Shown here: positions 45,825-55,483 of the stretch, piece by piece
Layout: each line of letters starts with the position of its first letter
Position numbering within the stretch: the stretch's first letter is position 1
Assembly (NCBI RefSeq): GCF_014639535.1
Contig: NZ_BMGA01000002.1
Span: 124,001-188,000 of the forward strand
DNA from: Flavobacterium palustre
GTDB lineage: Bacteria > Bacteroidota > Bacteroidia > Flavobacteriales > Flavobacteriaceae
Reading direction: 5' to 3'
Length of the DNA: 64,000 nucleotides
Translations under genes and position numbers: made by a program
The notes under the pieces: model-generated
What the model saw: only the letters and a program-made list of their open reading frames with translations
Database searches by the model: none
What the model was told of the DNA's origin: nothing

Positions 45825-47990
45825 TTATTTCTTAACCGCTTCCACTAAATCCAATTCATCCAAACTTACCTTAGAAGTAAACAAACCATAGTTCACAGTA
45901 GCTTTGTTTTTCTCAATAGCATCAATACTTCCTACGGCTTTTCCGTCCAGCATTCGCACTCGGTCACCTACTTTTAGAATAGGTTTTGGTTTTTCTATGA
46001 CAGGTTTTAGTTTTTTCTCTTTCTTTTCCTTTCTGATTTCTTCAACCTGAACCTGTACTTCTTCAATGATTTCTTTTTTCTTGGCTACAATAGCTTTAGC
46101 TTCTTTTGGAGTTGCTTTTTTACGTTTCGAATTTTCGATTTCTACAATTTTCAAAAATTCGCCAATAAGCTCTTTTTTATTTTTGTTGTTGAAGTATTTC
46201 TCCGCAATATCTTCTATTTTCTGACCAATATAAATCGTTTTCTGATTACTGTCATACAATTCCTGATAGCTTTCCAGTTTTTGTTTGATTTTGGAATTAA
46301 TCGATTCCATTTTTTTGCTCTCTTCACGAGCTCGGGTTTCTTCTTCTTTTAAATTCAAAGAAGTTTTCTCCAGTTTAGAACGTTCTTTTTGAAGGTTGGC
46401 AATAGTTTTGTCAAAACGCACTTTCCCCACTTCAATTTTCTTTTTGGCGCGATTGATTAAGCCAAACGGAATTCCGTTTTTTTGTGCTACTTCAAAAGTA
46501 AACGAACTACCGGCTTGACCTAAAACCAATTTGTACATGGGTTCTAATGATTTTTCGTCAAATAACATATTGGCATTGGTGGCAAAAGGCAATTCGTTAG
46601 CCAGAATTTTCAAATTTGAATAGTGGGTTGTAATAATCCCAAAAGCTTCCCGATGGTAGAATTCTTCCAGGAAAATCTCTGCTAAAGCACCACCCAATTC
46701 AGGGTCAGAACCAGTACCGAATTCGTCAATTAAAAACATGGTTTTGCTGTTGCACTTCTTTAGAAAGTAGTTCATGTTTTTTAATCGGTAACTATAGGTG
46801 CTTAGGTGATTTTCAATAGATTGATTGTCTCCGATATCGGTTAATATCCTGTCAAATAAAAAAGTTTCTGAACGTTCGTGAACCGGAATCAACATTCCGG
46901 ATTGCAGCATCAATTGCAGTAAACCAACGGTTTTTAACGAAATGGTTTTTCCTCCGGCATTAGGTCCTGAAATGACAATAATTCGGTTTTGTTGTTGCAA
47001 TTCGATGGTTTGGGGATAAGTGATTTCCTTTTTTTGTTTATTAGTCAAATACAAAATAGGATGGTAGGCTTCTCTAAAATACAAACGACGTTCTTCAGTA
47101 ATATTAGGTAAGATTCCGTTAATTCTGTCGGCGTATTTGGCTTTGGCAGCAATAACATCCACATCACTTAAAAAGTCCTGATATTCTTTCAGCAAAGATA
47201 AAAACGGACGAATAGCATTCGATAATTGCTTTAAAATACGAGTGATTTCTTCTTTTTCTTCATATTCTAAATTGCTTAATTCCCGTGAATATTTCAGTGT
47301 CATTTCGGGTTCGATATACGCAATGCTTCCGGTTTTCGAACTTCCTAAAATGGTTCCTCTTACTTTTCGTCTGTACATTGACAAAACGGCAAGAACACGA
47401 CGATTTTGCACAAAACTTTCTTTGATATCGTCCAAATAACCTAATCCGTTGTATTGGGTTAAAGCAATTCCAAAACTCTGATTGACCTTACCGCGAACCA
47501 GATTCATATTTCTACGAATATCCGATAAAGTAGGTGAGGCATTGTCTTTTATTTCGCCATACTTATCAACTACAGCATCAATAAGTGTTATAATTTCTTT
47601 CGTGAGCTCTACTCTGGAAGCTCTGGCGTTGATATTAGGATAATAATCATCAAATTTTCTCAGGAAATTCAACAGAAAGTTTACCGTTGAAGACAGCGTA
47701 GCAATTTTTCTAAAACTGCCTACCTCCAGAAAACTGTCTTCAATAGCCAGAAATTTTATTTCGTTAGTTATTGCATCAAAACCGTGATTGGGAATCGCAT
47801 TATTATTTTGAAAAGAAGAAACATACTCAGAGGTTTGCATCAAAGCCTGCATCAAACTTTCCTTGTCTCTAAACGGACTTATTTTCAATGCTTTTTCTTT
47901 TCCGATTTCGGTATTGCATATCTCTGAAATAGTTTCGAGAATCGTTGGAAATTGAAGATCTTGTAATGTTTTTTCGGTGATGGATATCAT
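45825..47990 (-). CDS. mutS2: MutS2-family protein lacking the C-terminal Smr domain
   Basis: From the ATG at 47990 the protein is 721 residues. It has the MutS2 clamp-like helical region, then the ABC-type ATPase domain with ISGPNAGGKTISLKTVGL near residue 340, FLIDEFGTGSDPELGGALAE and ITTHYSNLK. A long coiled coil (about 510-660) and a KOW-like segment (PKPILKVGDRVRMLDGKAVGSI) follow. It ends at KVSLDELDLVEAVKK, where typical MutS2 continues with an Smr nuclease domain of about 80 residues. MutS2 acts on recombination intermediates and stalled ribosomes. The missing Smr may be normal for this lineage. Confidence 0.9.
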   Translation of the reverse strand: MISITEKTLQDLQFPTILETISEICNTEIGKEKALKISPFRDKESLMQALMQTSEYVSSFQNNNAIPNHGFDAITNEIKFLAIEDSFLEVGSFRKIATLSSTVNFLLNFLRKFDDYYPNINARASRVELTKEIITLIDAVVDKYGEIKDNASPTLSDIRRNMNLVRGKVNQSFGIALTQYNGLGYLDDIKESFVQNRRVLAVLSMYRRKVRGTILGSSKTGSIAYIEPEMTLKYSRELSNLEYEEKEEITRILKQLSNAIRPFLSLLKEYQDFLSDVDVIAAKAKYADRINGILPNITEERRLYFREAYHPILYLTNKQKKEITYPQTIELQQQNRIIVISGPNAGGKTISLKTVGLLQLMLQSGMLIPVHERSETFLFDRILTDIGDNQSIENHLSTYSYRLKNMNYFLKKCNSKTMFLIDEFGTGSDPELGGALAEIFLEEFYHREAFGIITTHYSNLKILANELPFATNANMLFDEKSLEPMYKLVLGQAGSSFTFEVAQKNGIPFGLINRAKKKIEVGKVRFDKTIANLQKERSKLEKTSLNLKEEETRAREESKKMESINSKIKQKLESYQELYDSNQKTIYIGQKIEDIAEKYFNNKNKKELIGEFLKIVEIENSKRKKATPKEAKAIVAKKKEIIEEVQVQVEEIRKEKKEKKLKPVIEKPKPILKVGDRVRMLDGKAVGSIDAIEKNKATVNYGLFTSKVSLDELDLVEAVKK

Positions 47991-48159
47991 TCTGTGTGCG
48001 TGCTTCTTTTTATGCAAAAATAGACAATAGTAAAGATTCTTTCACGAAGATTTTTAAAGTTTTCACAGAGATTCGTAAAGATTTGACAATAGTAAAGGAA
48101 ACTTAGTGTCTCTTTGTTTTTTCTCTGTGTATCTTTGTGGAATAAATTTATAGTCAAAT

Positions 48160-48834
48160 ATGCAAATCAATCTTAATCCGGAATGGCAGGCTGTTTTAGC
48201 TGACGAATTACAAAAAACATACTTTAATGATTTGATAACTACTGTAGAAAACGAATATCAAACCCATATTTGTTATCCACCAAAAGATTTGATTTTTTCA
48301 GCTTTTAATTATTGTGATTTTTCGAAATTAAAATTGGTAATCATCGGTCAGGATCCTTATCATGGGGAAGGAGAGGCTAATGGTTTGTGTTTTTCGGTTA
48401 ATGACGGAGTCAAAATCCCACCTTCATTGCGGAATATTTATCGTGAAATTAACGATGATTTGGATAATTTGCTGATGCCGGCTTCGGGGAATTTAGAACA
48501 TTGGGCAAAACAAGGTGTTTTGATGCTAAATGCTTCACTAACTGTTAGAAAAGACCAACCTAATAGTCACAAACATTTAAAATGGAATCTTTTTACTGAT
48601 GCAGTCATTCAAAAAATATCTGATGAAAAAGAAAATCTGGTGTTTTTACTCTGGGGGTCTTTTGCACAAAAAAAAGGAAGCAAAATTGACCGAAATAAAC
48701 ATTTGGTTCTCGAATCCGGACATCCTTCACCAATGAGTGCTAATCAGGGAAAATGGTTTGGAAACAAGCATTTTAGTAAAGCAAATACTTATTTAAAATC
48801 AAAGAATTTAGAAGAAATAGATTGGGTTTTATGA
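48160..48834 (+). CDS. ung: Uracil-DNA glycosylase
   Basis: The 224-residue protein is a family 1 UDG. It has the catalytic GQDPYHGEGEANGLCFSV near residue 63, NPHLP-like LMLNASLTVR, and HPSPMSANQGKWFG near 186. It removes uracil from DNA. It is divergent from mutS2. A TATCTTTG box at 48130-48137 lies 23 bases upstream of the start, in degenerate CTTTGTG-type repeat sequence. Confidence 0.95.
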   Translation: MQINLNPEWQAVLADELQKTYFNDLITTVENEYQTHICYPPKDLIFSAFNYCDFSKLKLVIIGQDPYHGEGEANGLCFSVNDGVKIPPSLRNIYREINDDLDNLLMPASGNLEHWAKQGVLMLNASLTVRKDQPNSHKHLKWNLFTDAVIQKISDEKENLVFLLWGSFAQKKGSKIDRNKHLVLESGHPSPMSANQGKWFGNKHFSKANTYLKSKNLEEIDWVL

Positions 48835-48853
48835 AGAGGAATAATGTATTAAA

Positions 48854-48902
48854 ACCGCAAATTCGCAAATTTAATTCAAATATTAATTTGCGAATTTGCG
48901 GT
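48854..48902. repeat. Hairpin with 18-bp arms between ung and the next gene
   Basis: ACCGCAAATTCGCAAATT at 48854-48871 and its exact complement at 48885-48902 enclose 13 bases. It may end transcription from both sides, but there is no clear T tract. Confidence 0.65.
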
Positions 48903-48914
48903 AATTTAAAATTG

Positions 48915-49292
48915 TTATTTCTTTATAATTTCTTCCAAAGTAGCTTTGCCTTCTTCGTTTTTTACTTTTAGAATAATTTCCTGACCTTTTAGCGTTTTGC
49001 CTTCAATGATGTAGATTTTTGTTTTTTTACCAAATTCCGTGTCGCTTTTGTCAAAATTAACATCGCCAAATTCAAGTGTGTTTCTTATATCTGCAATAGT
49101 AACCCAGGATTCACCTAAAACTTTATTTGCATTTTCTGAATAATGGAAAGGTTTGTTGCGAAGATCGTTGAGTACTCTGGCGTTTGGAAAATAATTGCAA
49201 CGGGTGTCTTTTCCGCTAAAAACAAGGGCTACAAAAAAGCAGCCTATTACTAAACCTACCAAATAATAGGCAAAACGTTGTACAAATTTCAT
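48915..49292 (-). CDS. Small membrane-anchored protein, possibly DUF4258 family
   Basis: The 125-residue protein has an N-terminal membrane segment (about 7-26, FAYYLVGLVIGCFFVALVFS), then a soluble domain with TRCNYFPNARVLNDLRNKPFHY and KTKIYIIEGKTLKGQEIILKV. This pattern resembles DUF4258-type proteins of flavobacteria, but I am not certain. Function is unknown. It is transcribed in the same direction as the downstream ald cluster partners but stands after ald on the minus strand. Confidence 0.6.
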   Translation of the reverse strand: MKFVQRFAYYLVGLVIGCFFVALVFSGKDTRCNYFPNARVLNDLRNKPFHYSENANKVLGESWVTIADIRNTLEFGDVNFDKSDTEFGKKTKIYIIEGKTLKGQEIILKVKNEEGKATLEEIIKK

Positions 49293-49327
49293 GAAATATT
49301 TTTTTGCAAAGGTAGTTGAAAGTTTAC

Positions 49328-50527
49328 TTAAAACACAATTAAATTGATGTCGTTATTAGGTAAGTCAAACCAGTCACCAATGGCTCTGTTGGTCAGAATT
49401 CCATGGTAAGTATAAATACCGTTTTTCAAGCCTTTATCACAGCGAATAGCACTTTCGATACCACCGTCTTCGGCAATTTTTAATAAATAAGGAGTGATAA
49501 TGTTACTAATAGAAAGCGAGGCTGTCTTAGAATAACGAGAAGGAATATTGGGAACGCAATAATGAAGAATATTGCTTTTTATAAACGTAGGTTTTTCGTG
49601 GGTAGTGACTTCAGAAGTTTCAAAACAACCTCCGGTATCAATACTGACATCGACAATTACAGCTCCTTTTTTCATGTGTTCGACCATGGTTTCAGTCACT
49701 ACTACCGGACAGCGTTCTAGGCCACGCATGGCACCAATGGCAACATCACAACGTCTTAGCGCCTTCATTAAAGCTTTTGGCTGGATAGTTGAAGTAAAAA
49801 TGCGTTGGTTTAAACTGTTTTGAAGTCGTCTTAATTTAGTAATCGAATTGTCGAAAACTTTGATATTAGCACCCAGACCAATAGCGGTTCTTGCTGCAAA
49901 TTCTCCTGCGGTTCCGGCACCCAGAATAACCACTTCGGTAGGAGGGACTCCGGTAATATTCCCAAAAAGAAGTCCTTTTCCATAGGAATTGGCAATCATC
50001 AATTCGGCTGCAATTAATATCGAAGCAGTACCTGCGATTTCGCTTAAAGATTTAACAATAGGATAGGTATCATCAACATCTTTGATGTATTCAAAAGCAA
50101 GAGCTGTGATTTTTTTCTTAGCCAAAGCTTCGAAATATTCTTTTTTCTTGGTTTTTAGTTGAATTGCCGAAATAAGTATTGCCTGATTGTTCATCATTTT
50201 GATTTCGGAAACGGTAGGCGGTTCTACCTTTAAAATCATTGGACAACCAAAGACTTTCTGAGTATCTTTAGTTACTTCAGCACCTACTTCAGAATATTCT
50301 TTATCGGAATAGCTGGCACTTTCTCCGGCACCTGATTCAATCATTACCCGATGCCCGTGACAAATTAACGAACTTACAGCATCCGGAGTCAGACAAATGC
50401 GACGTTCCTGATAGCTAGTTTCTTTGGGAATACCAATAAATAGTTTGCCTTTTTTTCTAGCTACTTCCAGCTTCTCTTCCTGAGGTAATAACTGTTGTTT
50501 GGTAAATGGAGTTATTGATATTGACAT
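49328..50527 (-). CDS. ald: Alanine dehydrogenase
   Basis: The 399-residue protein has the N-terminal catalytic half with IGIPKETSYQERRICLTPDAV near residue 31 and GHRVMIESGAGE. The NAD-binding Rossmann domain has VVILGAGTAGEFAART near 190, and IVDVSIDTGGCFETS is near 285. It should interconvert alanine and pyruvate with NAD. Related transhydrogenase alpha chains share the fold, but no beta chain gene is adjacent. It is followed by the small membrane protein gene on the same strand. Confidence 0.88.
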   Translation of the reverse strand: MSISITPFTKQQLLPQEEKLEVARKKGKLFIGIPKETSYQERRICLTPDAVSSLICHGHRVMIESGAGESASYSDKEYSEVGAEVTKDTQKVFGCPMILKVEPPTVSEIKMMNNQAILISAIQLKTKKKEYFEALAKKKITALAFEYIKDVDDTYPIVKSLSEIAGTASILIAAELMIANSYGKGLLFGNITGVPPTEVVILGAGTAGEFAARTAIGLGANIKVFDNSITKLRRLQNSLNQRIFTSTIQPKALMKALRRCDVAIGAMRGLERCPVVVTETMVEHMKKGAVIVDVSIDTGGCFETSEVTTHEKPTFIKSNILHYCVPNIPSRYSKTASLSISNIITPYLLKIAEDGGIESAIRCDKGLKNGIYTYHGILTNRAIGDWFDLPNNDINLIVF

Positions 50528-50732
50528 CGTTTTTGCTACAATTAAAAAGTAAAATTACACAAAAAGATTAAAAAAATAAGCTTTCAATTCTGATAAAAAC
50601 ACAAATGAATTTATTTATTAACATAAAGTTTGTTTTTTGAGGTTTTTATAGAAATATTTTGGCAGTCTTTTCGGAATTTCTTTTTAATAAATATTATTTA
50701 AAATACTGAATATCAGTAATTAAAAAACTTGT

Positions 50733-51140
50733 TTAATTTAGTTTCAAAAGGCGTTTTCCGTCCGAAAGTACTTCGATAGTAATGGTCGAATGTGTTTCAG
50801 GAATCAAACTGGCAATATTTTCGGCCCATTCGATAAAACACCAATTCCCGGAATACAAATAATCATCAACTCCCATATCGAGTGCTTCTGTTTCGTTTTT
50901 TAATCTGTAAAAATCAAAATGATAAATCAACTGATTGTTAGCTGCTTCGTATTCGTTAACTAAAGAAAAGGTTGGACTGGAAGTGGCATCGGTAACTCCC
51001 AGTGTTTTACACAATTGTTTGATAAAAGTGGTTTTTCCCGCGCCCATTTCGCCATTAAAAAGCAAAATTTTATTCGGCTGAGCCGCTACAATCAATTCGG
51101 CTACATTGCCTATTTCGTCTAATGAAAAAGTGATTTCCAT
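50733..51140 (-). CDS. tsaE: tRNA threonylcarbamoyladenosine biosynthesis ATPase TsaE
   Basis: The 135-residue protein is a compact P-loop ATPase. The Walker A motif is FNGEMGAGKTTFIKQLC near residue 29, with DATSSPTFSLVNEY, YHFDFYRL and FIEWAENI, the typical TsaE signature order. It works with TsaB and TsaD to make t6A37 in tRNA. It lies 67 bases after porX on the same strand. Confidence 0.94.
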   Translation of the reverse strand: MEITFSLDEIGNVAELIVAAQPNKILLFNGEMGAGKTTFIKQLCKTLGVTDATSSPTFSLVNEYEAANNQLIYHFDFYRLKNETEALDMGVDDYLYSGNWCFIEWAENIASLIPETHSTITIEVLSDGKRLLKLN

Positions 51141-51207
51141 TCTTTAAAAGTTTATAGTTTGTTGTTTATGGTTTTTTGTCAACAATAAACAACAAACCAT
51201 AAACATA

Positions 51208-52761
51208 TTATTTCGGATTAAATACCAGACAGGGAATAATCATTTCTTCGAGAGAAATGCCGCCATGCTGATAGGTATTTTTATAATAACTTACATAATG
51301 ATTGTAATTGTTGACATAAGCCAGAAACAAATCATTTTTTGCAAAAATATAAGAACTGCTCATATTTATGGCCGGTAAACCAATTTTTTTTGGGTCTTTT
51401 ACCGCATAAACATCTTTGCTTTCATAAGTCAGACTGCGTCCTGTTTTGTAACGCAAATTCAGACTGGTGTTTTTATCACCCACAACTTTTGATGGGTTTT
51501 TAACGTTGATGGTTCCGTGATCGGTGGTGAGGATTAGTTTGAAACCCAGTTTTTGCGCCTGCTGAATAATTTCCAGTAAAGGGGAATTTTTGAACCAACT
51601 CAGTGTTAATGAACGATAAGCTTTATCATCGGCAGCGAGTTCTTTGACTACATCCATCTCCGTTTTGGCATGCGAAAGCATATCGACAAAGTTATAAACG
51701 ATAGCAACCAAATCATTATCTTTTAATGTTTTAAAACTATCCAAAAGCTTTTTTCCTGAAGCCATATTGGTAATTTTAAAATAATCCGATTTGATGTTCA
51801 AACTCAAACGCTTTAACTGAGCTGCTAAAAATTCGGCTTCAAACAGGTTTTTTCCGCCTTCATCGGGATCGTTTTTCCATAAATCCGGATGTTTTTTTTC
51901 CATATCGGCAGGTAATAAACCGGAGAAAATAGCATTTCGGGCATATTGGGTTGCGGTAGGCAAAATAGAGTAGTAGGGCACTTCTTTTTCCAGTTTGTAG
52001 TAATCAGCAACCACGCTTTCAAAGGCTTTCCATTGATCGTAACGCAAATTGTCGATTACAATAAATAAAACCGGTCTTTCTTTTTTCTTCAATTCCGGAA
52101 CCACTAATTCCTTGAATAAAGTATGCGATTGAATTGGTGCTTCGGCTTTAGGTAAAAACCAGTCTTCGTAATTGCGTTCGATGTATTTTCCAAACTGCGA
52201 ATTAGCTTCCACTTTTTGTGATTCCAGGATTTCAATCATGCTCTGGTCGTTGATGTCTTCCAATTGTAATTCCCAAAACAATAATTTTTTGTACAATTCA
52301 ATCCAGTCTTCGTAGCTGTTGACCATGCCCATTTCCATGGCGATTTTGCGAAATTCCTTTTGGTAATCCAAAGTAGTTTTTTGGGAAATCAGTTTCGAAT
52401 TGTCGAGATTTTTCTTCAAACTCAGCAAAATCTGATTGGGATTCACGGGTTTAATCAGATAATCGGCTATTTTTGAGCCAATAGCTTCCTCCATGATGTA
52501 TTCTTCCTCGCTTTTGGTAATCATAATCATCGGGATAGCGCTTTTTTTCTCTTTCATTTCCGAAAGGGTTTCCAGTCCACTCATTCCGGGCATGTTTTCG
52601 TCCAGGAAAACAATATCAAAGTTCTCGTTTTCAAATATTTCAATAGCATCAAGACCATTATTACAGGTCGTGACTTCGTAATTTTTTTTCTCTAAAAAAA
52701 GGATATGTGGTTTTAGATAATCAATCTCATCGTCAACCCAAAGTATTTTTATTTTATCCAT
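51208..52761 (-). CDS. porX: PorX-type response regulator with PglZ (alkaline-phosphatase-like) domain
   Basis: The 517-residue protein starts with a receiver domain (about 1-120): Asp10/Asp11, phosphoacceptor Asp54 in VFLDENMPG and Lys104 in YLIKPVN. A helical linker follows, then a PglZ domain with FIVIDNLRYDQW near 225, YNFVDMLSHAK, ILTTDHGTINV and HGGISLEEMIIPCL near the end. This architecture is PorX, which controls type IX secretion genes with PorY and SigP in Bacteroidetes. No T9SS structural gene or PorY is in the window. It probably shares a transcript with tsaE. Confidence 0.9.
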   Translation of the reverse strand: MDKIKILWVDDEIDYLKPHILFLEKKNYEVTTCNNGLDAIEIFENENFDIVFLDENMPGMSGLETLSEMKEKKSAIPMIMITKSEEEYIMEEAIGSKIADYLIKPVNPNQILLSLKKNLDNSKLISQKTTLDYQKEFRKIAMEMGMVNSYEDWIELYKKLLFWELQLEDINDQSMIEILESQKVEANSQFGKYIERNYEDWFLPKAEAPIQSHTLFKELVVPELKKKERPVLFIVIDNLRYDQWKAFESVVADYYKLEKEVPYYSILPTATQYARNAIFSGLLPADMEKKHPDLWKNDPDEGGKNLFEAEFLAAQLKRLSLNIKSDYFKITNMASGKKLLDSFKTLKDNDLVAIVYNFVDMLSHAKTEMDVVKELAADDKAYRSLTLSWFKNSPLLEIIQQAQKLGFKLILTTDHGTINVKNPSKVVGDKNTSLNLRYKTGRSLTYESKDVYAVKDPKKIGLPAINMSSSYIFAKNDLFLAYVNNYNHYVSYYKNTYQHGGISLEEMIIPCLVFNPK

Positions 52762-52793
52762 ATTGTGTAAAAATATTTTATCGTTCTTAAATT

Positions 52794-52825
52794 GTCATTC
52801 CGAAGAATGAGGAATCTCACGAAGC
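52794..52825. repeat. Dispersed flavobacterial repeat GTCATTCCGA...GAGGAATCTC
   Basis: The repeat is GTCATTCCGAAGAATGAGG followed by AATCTCACGAAGC. It is of the same type as 39281 and 45779. The remaining 52826-53129 stretch holds only a promoter-like TATATTTG at 53092-53099. Confidence 0.55.
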
Positions 52826-53129
52826 ATTGCTAAAGTTGCGTAAGCGTTCCAAAACTCGAACAATCCTGAACGTATTTATTTAAAATTAGTTATTGAAGTC
52901 AAACGCAAATAACACCACTTCATTGTGCAAATTACAGATTTTATATGCTCCATGTTCCTAATATTATGATAAAATTTCTTTCTTAAGATTGAAAGACGAA
53001 AGAAAAAAGAAGCAAGAAAATAGAAAAGAGACTAACAACTATTACTTTAAAGTTGTTGATAACTTAGGATTTTCGTTGTGATGAATTATCTTATATTTGG
53101 TTTTTGTGTTTTACAAAAATTTAGACAAG

Positions 53130-54678
53130 ATGGCAAAAGTATATTTAGATGCATTATTACCAAGAGAAGATTTTGATATAGATGAATCTCAAAATTCAGC
53201 TAAGAAAAAAGAATCTTTTTCTATTTCAGATTTAAGAGAAGATGATTTTTTTTTATTCAACATTACGTAAACCCGATTTTCAAAGGGAAACAAACGAATG
53301 GACTCCAGAAAAAGTTTGTGAATTAATTAAAAGTTTTATAAATGGTGAATTAATACCAGCAGTTATTTTATGGAGAAGTAAAGGGGGATATAACTTTGTA
53401 ATTGATGGTTCTCATAGAGTGAGTTCATTAATTGCTTGGATAAATAATGATTATGGGGATGGACCAATTTCAAAATTAGCATTTGATGGTTTAATTCCAG
53501 AAGAACAAATTGAAATAGCAAATAAGACTAGAAAATTAATTGAAAAAGAAATTGGTAATTATTCAGATTTTCAATTGGCTATAAAATATCCAGAAAAAGT
53601 ACGAAATGATATTGTAGTAAATGCTAAAAATTTAGGAGCAATTGCAGTACAATTACAATGGGTTGAAGGAGATGCAGATGTTGCTGAGGCATCTTTTTTT
53701 AAAATCAATCAGCAAGCTGCCAAAATTGATCCGACTGAATTAAAGTTAATTCAATCAAGAAAAAAAGCAAATGGTATTGCTTCAAGAGCAATTATAAAAG
53801 GAGGAAAAGGACATCAATATTGGTCGAAATTTAATCAAGAAAATATCACTAATATTGTAAAATTATCAGACGAAATAAATAAAGTTTTCTTTTTACCTAA
53901 ACTTAGAAACCCAGTAAAAACCCTTGATTTACCTATAGGAGGTAAAGGTTATTCCTCTCAAAGTCCTTTATTGATTTTTGAATATGTGAATTTGGTTAAT
54001 AAAAATAATGCAAACATTACAAAGGATGATTTAGATGGAAGTTATACATTTGAAGCATTAAAAAGAAGCAGAAAAATTGCTTATTTAATAAATGCAAATC
54101 ATATTTCATCACTTGGACTTCACCCAGCTGTTTATTTCTATTCAAAAACGGGTCGACACAAAACAGCTTCTTTTTTCGCTATTACAGATTTTGTGATGGA
54201 ATTAGAAACTAAAAGTAAATTAAAAGATTTTATTAAAATTAGAGAGAAATTTGAAGATATTTTAATTGATTATGATTTTGCGGTTCAACAAATTTTAAGA
54301 CATTATAGAGGTTCAACAAATGCATTGCCACATATTAAAAATTTCTATTTAAGTTTAATGGATGAGCTTTTGAGAAATAAAAACGATAAAGAATTATCGG
54401 TAAAAAATGTATTAGGAAAAGAAGAATTCAAATTTGTAAAAATTAGTGAATCAGATGATATTTTAATTACGTCAAGTAACTTCTCAGATGAAACTAAATC
54501 TTCAGTATTTATAACGGAAGCTTTAAATAATGCTTTGAGATGTAAAATATGTAATGCAAGAATTCATACTAACTCTATTTCGTTTGATCATAAACAAAGA
54601 AAAGAAGATGGAGGAATAGGAGAAGCTGATAATGCTCAATTGACACATCCATATTGTAATTCGGCAATAAAAAACTGA
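53130..54678 (+). CDS. DUF262-HNH nuclease, interrupted by a frameshift at a T9 tract
   Basis: Two frames join at nine T (53246-53254). Frame one starts at ATG 53130, in good distance from a TATATTTG box at 53092, and reads MAKVYLDALLPRED...SISDLREDD before stopping at 53268-53270. Frame two starts inside the junction (ATG 53242) and runs 478 codons. With eight T the frames join as LREDDFFYSTLRKPDFQRE, the expected start of a DUF262 domain. Frame two then shows VIDGSHRVSSLIAW (DGxxR motif) and an HNH motif at the C-terminus (CKIC, SFDHKQRKEDGG, DNAQLTHPYC). Relatives include modification-dependent restriction enzymes of the GmrSD type. It has no partner gene here. Whether the tract is real, phase-variable or a sequencing error is not known. 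Confidence 0.7.
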
Positions 54679-54729
54679 TTACTCTATATGAATTTATTAT
54701 AATATTTTAACAAAATTCATGATCATAAA

Positions 54730-55209
54730 ATGAACCCCAAAATCACCACACTTTTAGAAAAAAAATTAATTGGTTGTAAGCAAAACATGAATTATGCGGC
54801 TTATAATCCGGTTCCGTTGTGGCAAAGTTTTATGCCTGTAAAACGGGAAATTACAAATGCGGTGAGTACTGATTTGTTTTCGTTACAGCAATTTTCGGCG
54901 GGTTTTTGGGAGCAATTTAATCCCAATACTAACTTTGAAAAATGGGCAGCGGTTGAAGTAAGTGATTTTGATACTATTCCCGCAAATATGGATTCCTTAG
55001 TAATTCCGGCTGGCAGCTATGCGGTTTTTGATTACAAAGGAGATGGCAGTGATGCGGCGACTTTTTTTGAAGCTATTTTTACTGACTGGATTCCTAATTC
55101 AGATTATGTGGTGGATGACCGACCTCATTTTGAAATTTTAGGAGAAAAATACAAAAAAGGAGATCCTAACTCAGAGGAGGAAATCTGGATCCCTGTTCGA
55201 TTAAAATAA
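54730..55209 (+). CDS. GyrI-like small-molecule-binding domain protein
   Basis: The 159-residue protein has the effector-binding fold of the AraC/GyrI family: KKLIGCKQNMNYA near the start, AAVEVSDFDTIPANMDSLVIPAGSYAVFDYKG in the middle, and HFEILGEKYKKGDPNSEEEIWIPVRLK at the end. It has no DNA-binding domain. Such proteins bind small molecules or act as hydrolases. It follows the DUF262 gene by 51 bases and may be read with it. Confidence 0.82.
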   Translation: MNPKITTLLEKKLIGCKQNMNYAAYNPVPLWQSFMPVKREITNAVSTDLFSLQQFSAGFWEQFNPNTNFEKWAAVEVSDFDTIPANMDSLVIPAGSYAVFDYKGDGSDAATFFEAIFTDWIPNSDYVVDDRPHFEILGEKYKKGDPNSEEEIWIPVRLK

Positions 55210-55289
55210 TCATCTCGGTTTTTATGGAACAAGGATAAACTGATTTAAGCAAATATCAACGGATTTTGTAGTGTTATTTTATGGATGAT

Positions 55290-55356
55290 GGCTTTAGCCA
55301 AACTTAAAATTTGGTTAAAACCATTTGTTTATAATTACTTGCATCAGGCTAAGGCC
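55290..55356. repeat. Imperfect inverted repeat GGCTTTAGCC / GGCTAAGGCC
   Basis: The two 10-base arms at 55290-55299 and 55347-55356 pair with one G-U, and AGCCAAA...TTTGGTT nests between them. It lies in a 274-base gap where no gene is seen. Confidence 0.5.
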
Positions 55357-55483
55357 CGACTCAATTGATGTTTGAAAAAGAATTAAATAACATGATTTAC
55401 TTTCTTATGAAACAGATTATGTTTATTTTTATATGATTGACTTTTAGTTAGTTGTATTCTTGTAAACTTAAAAACGTTTCAAA

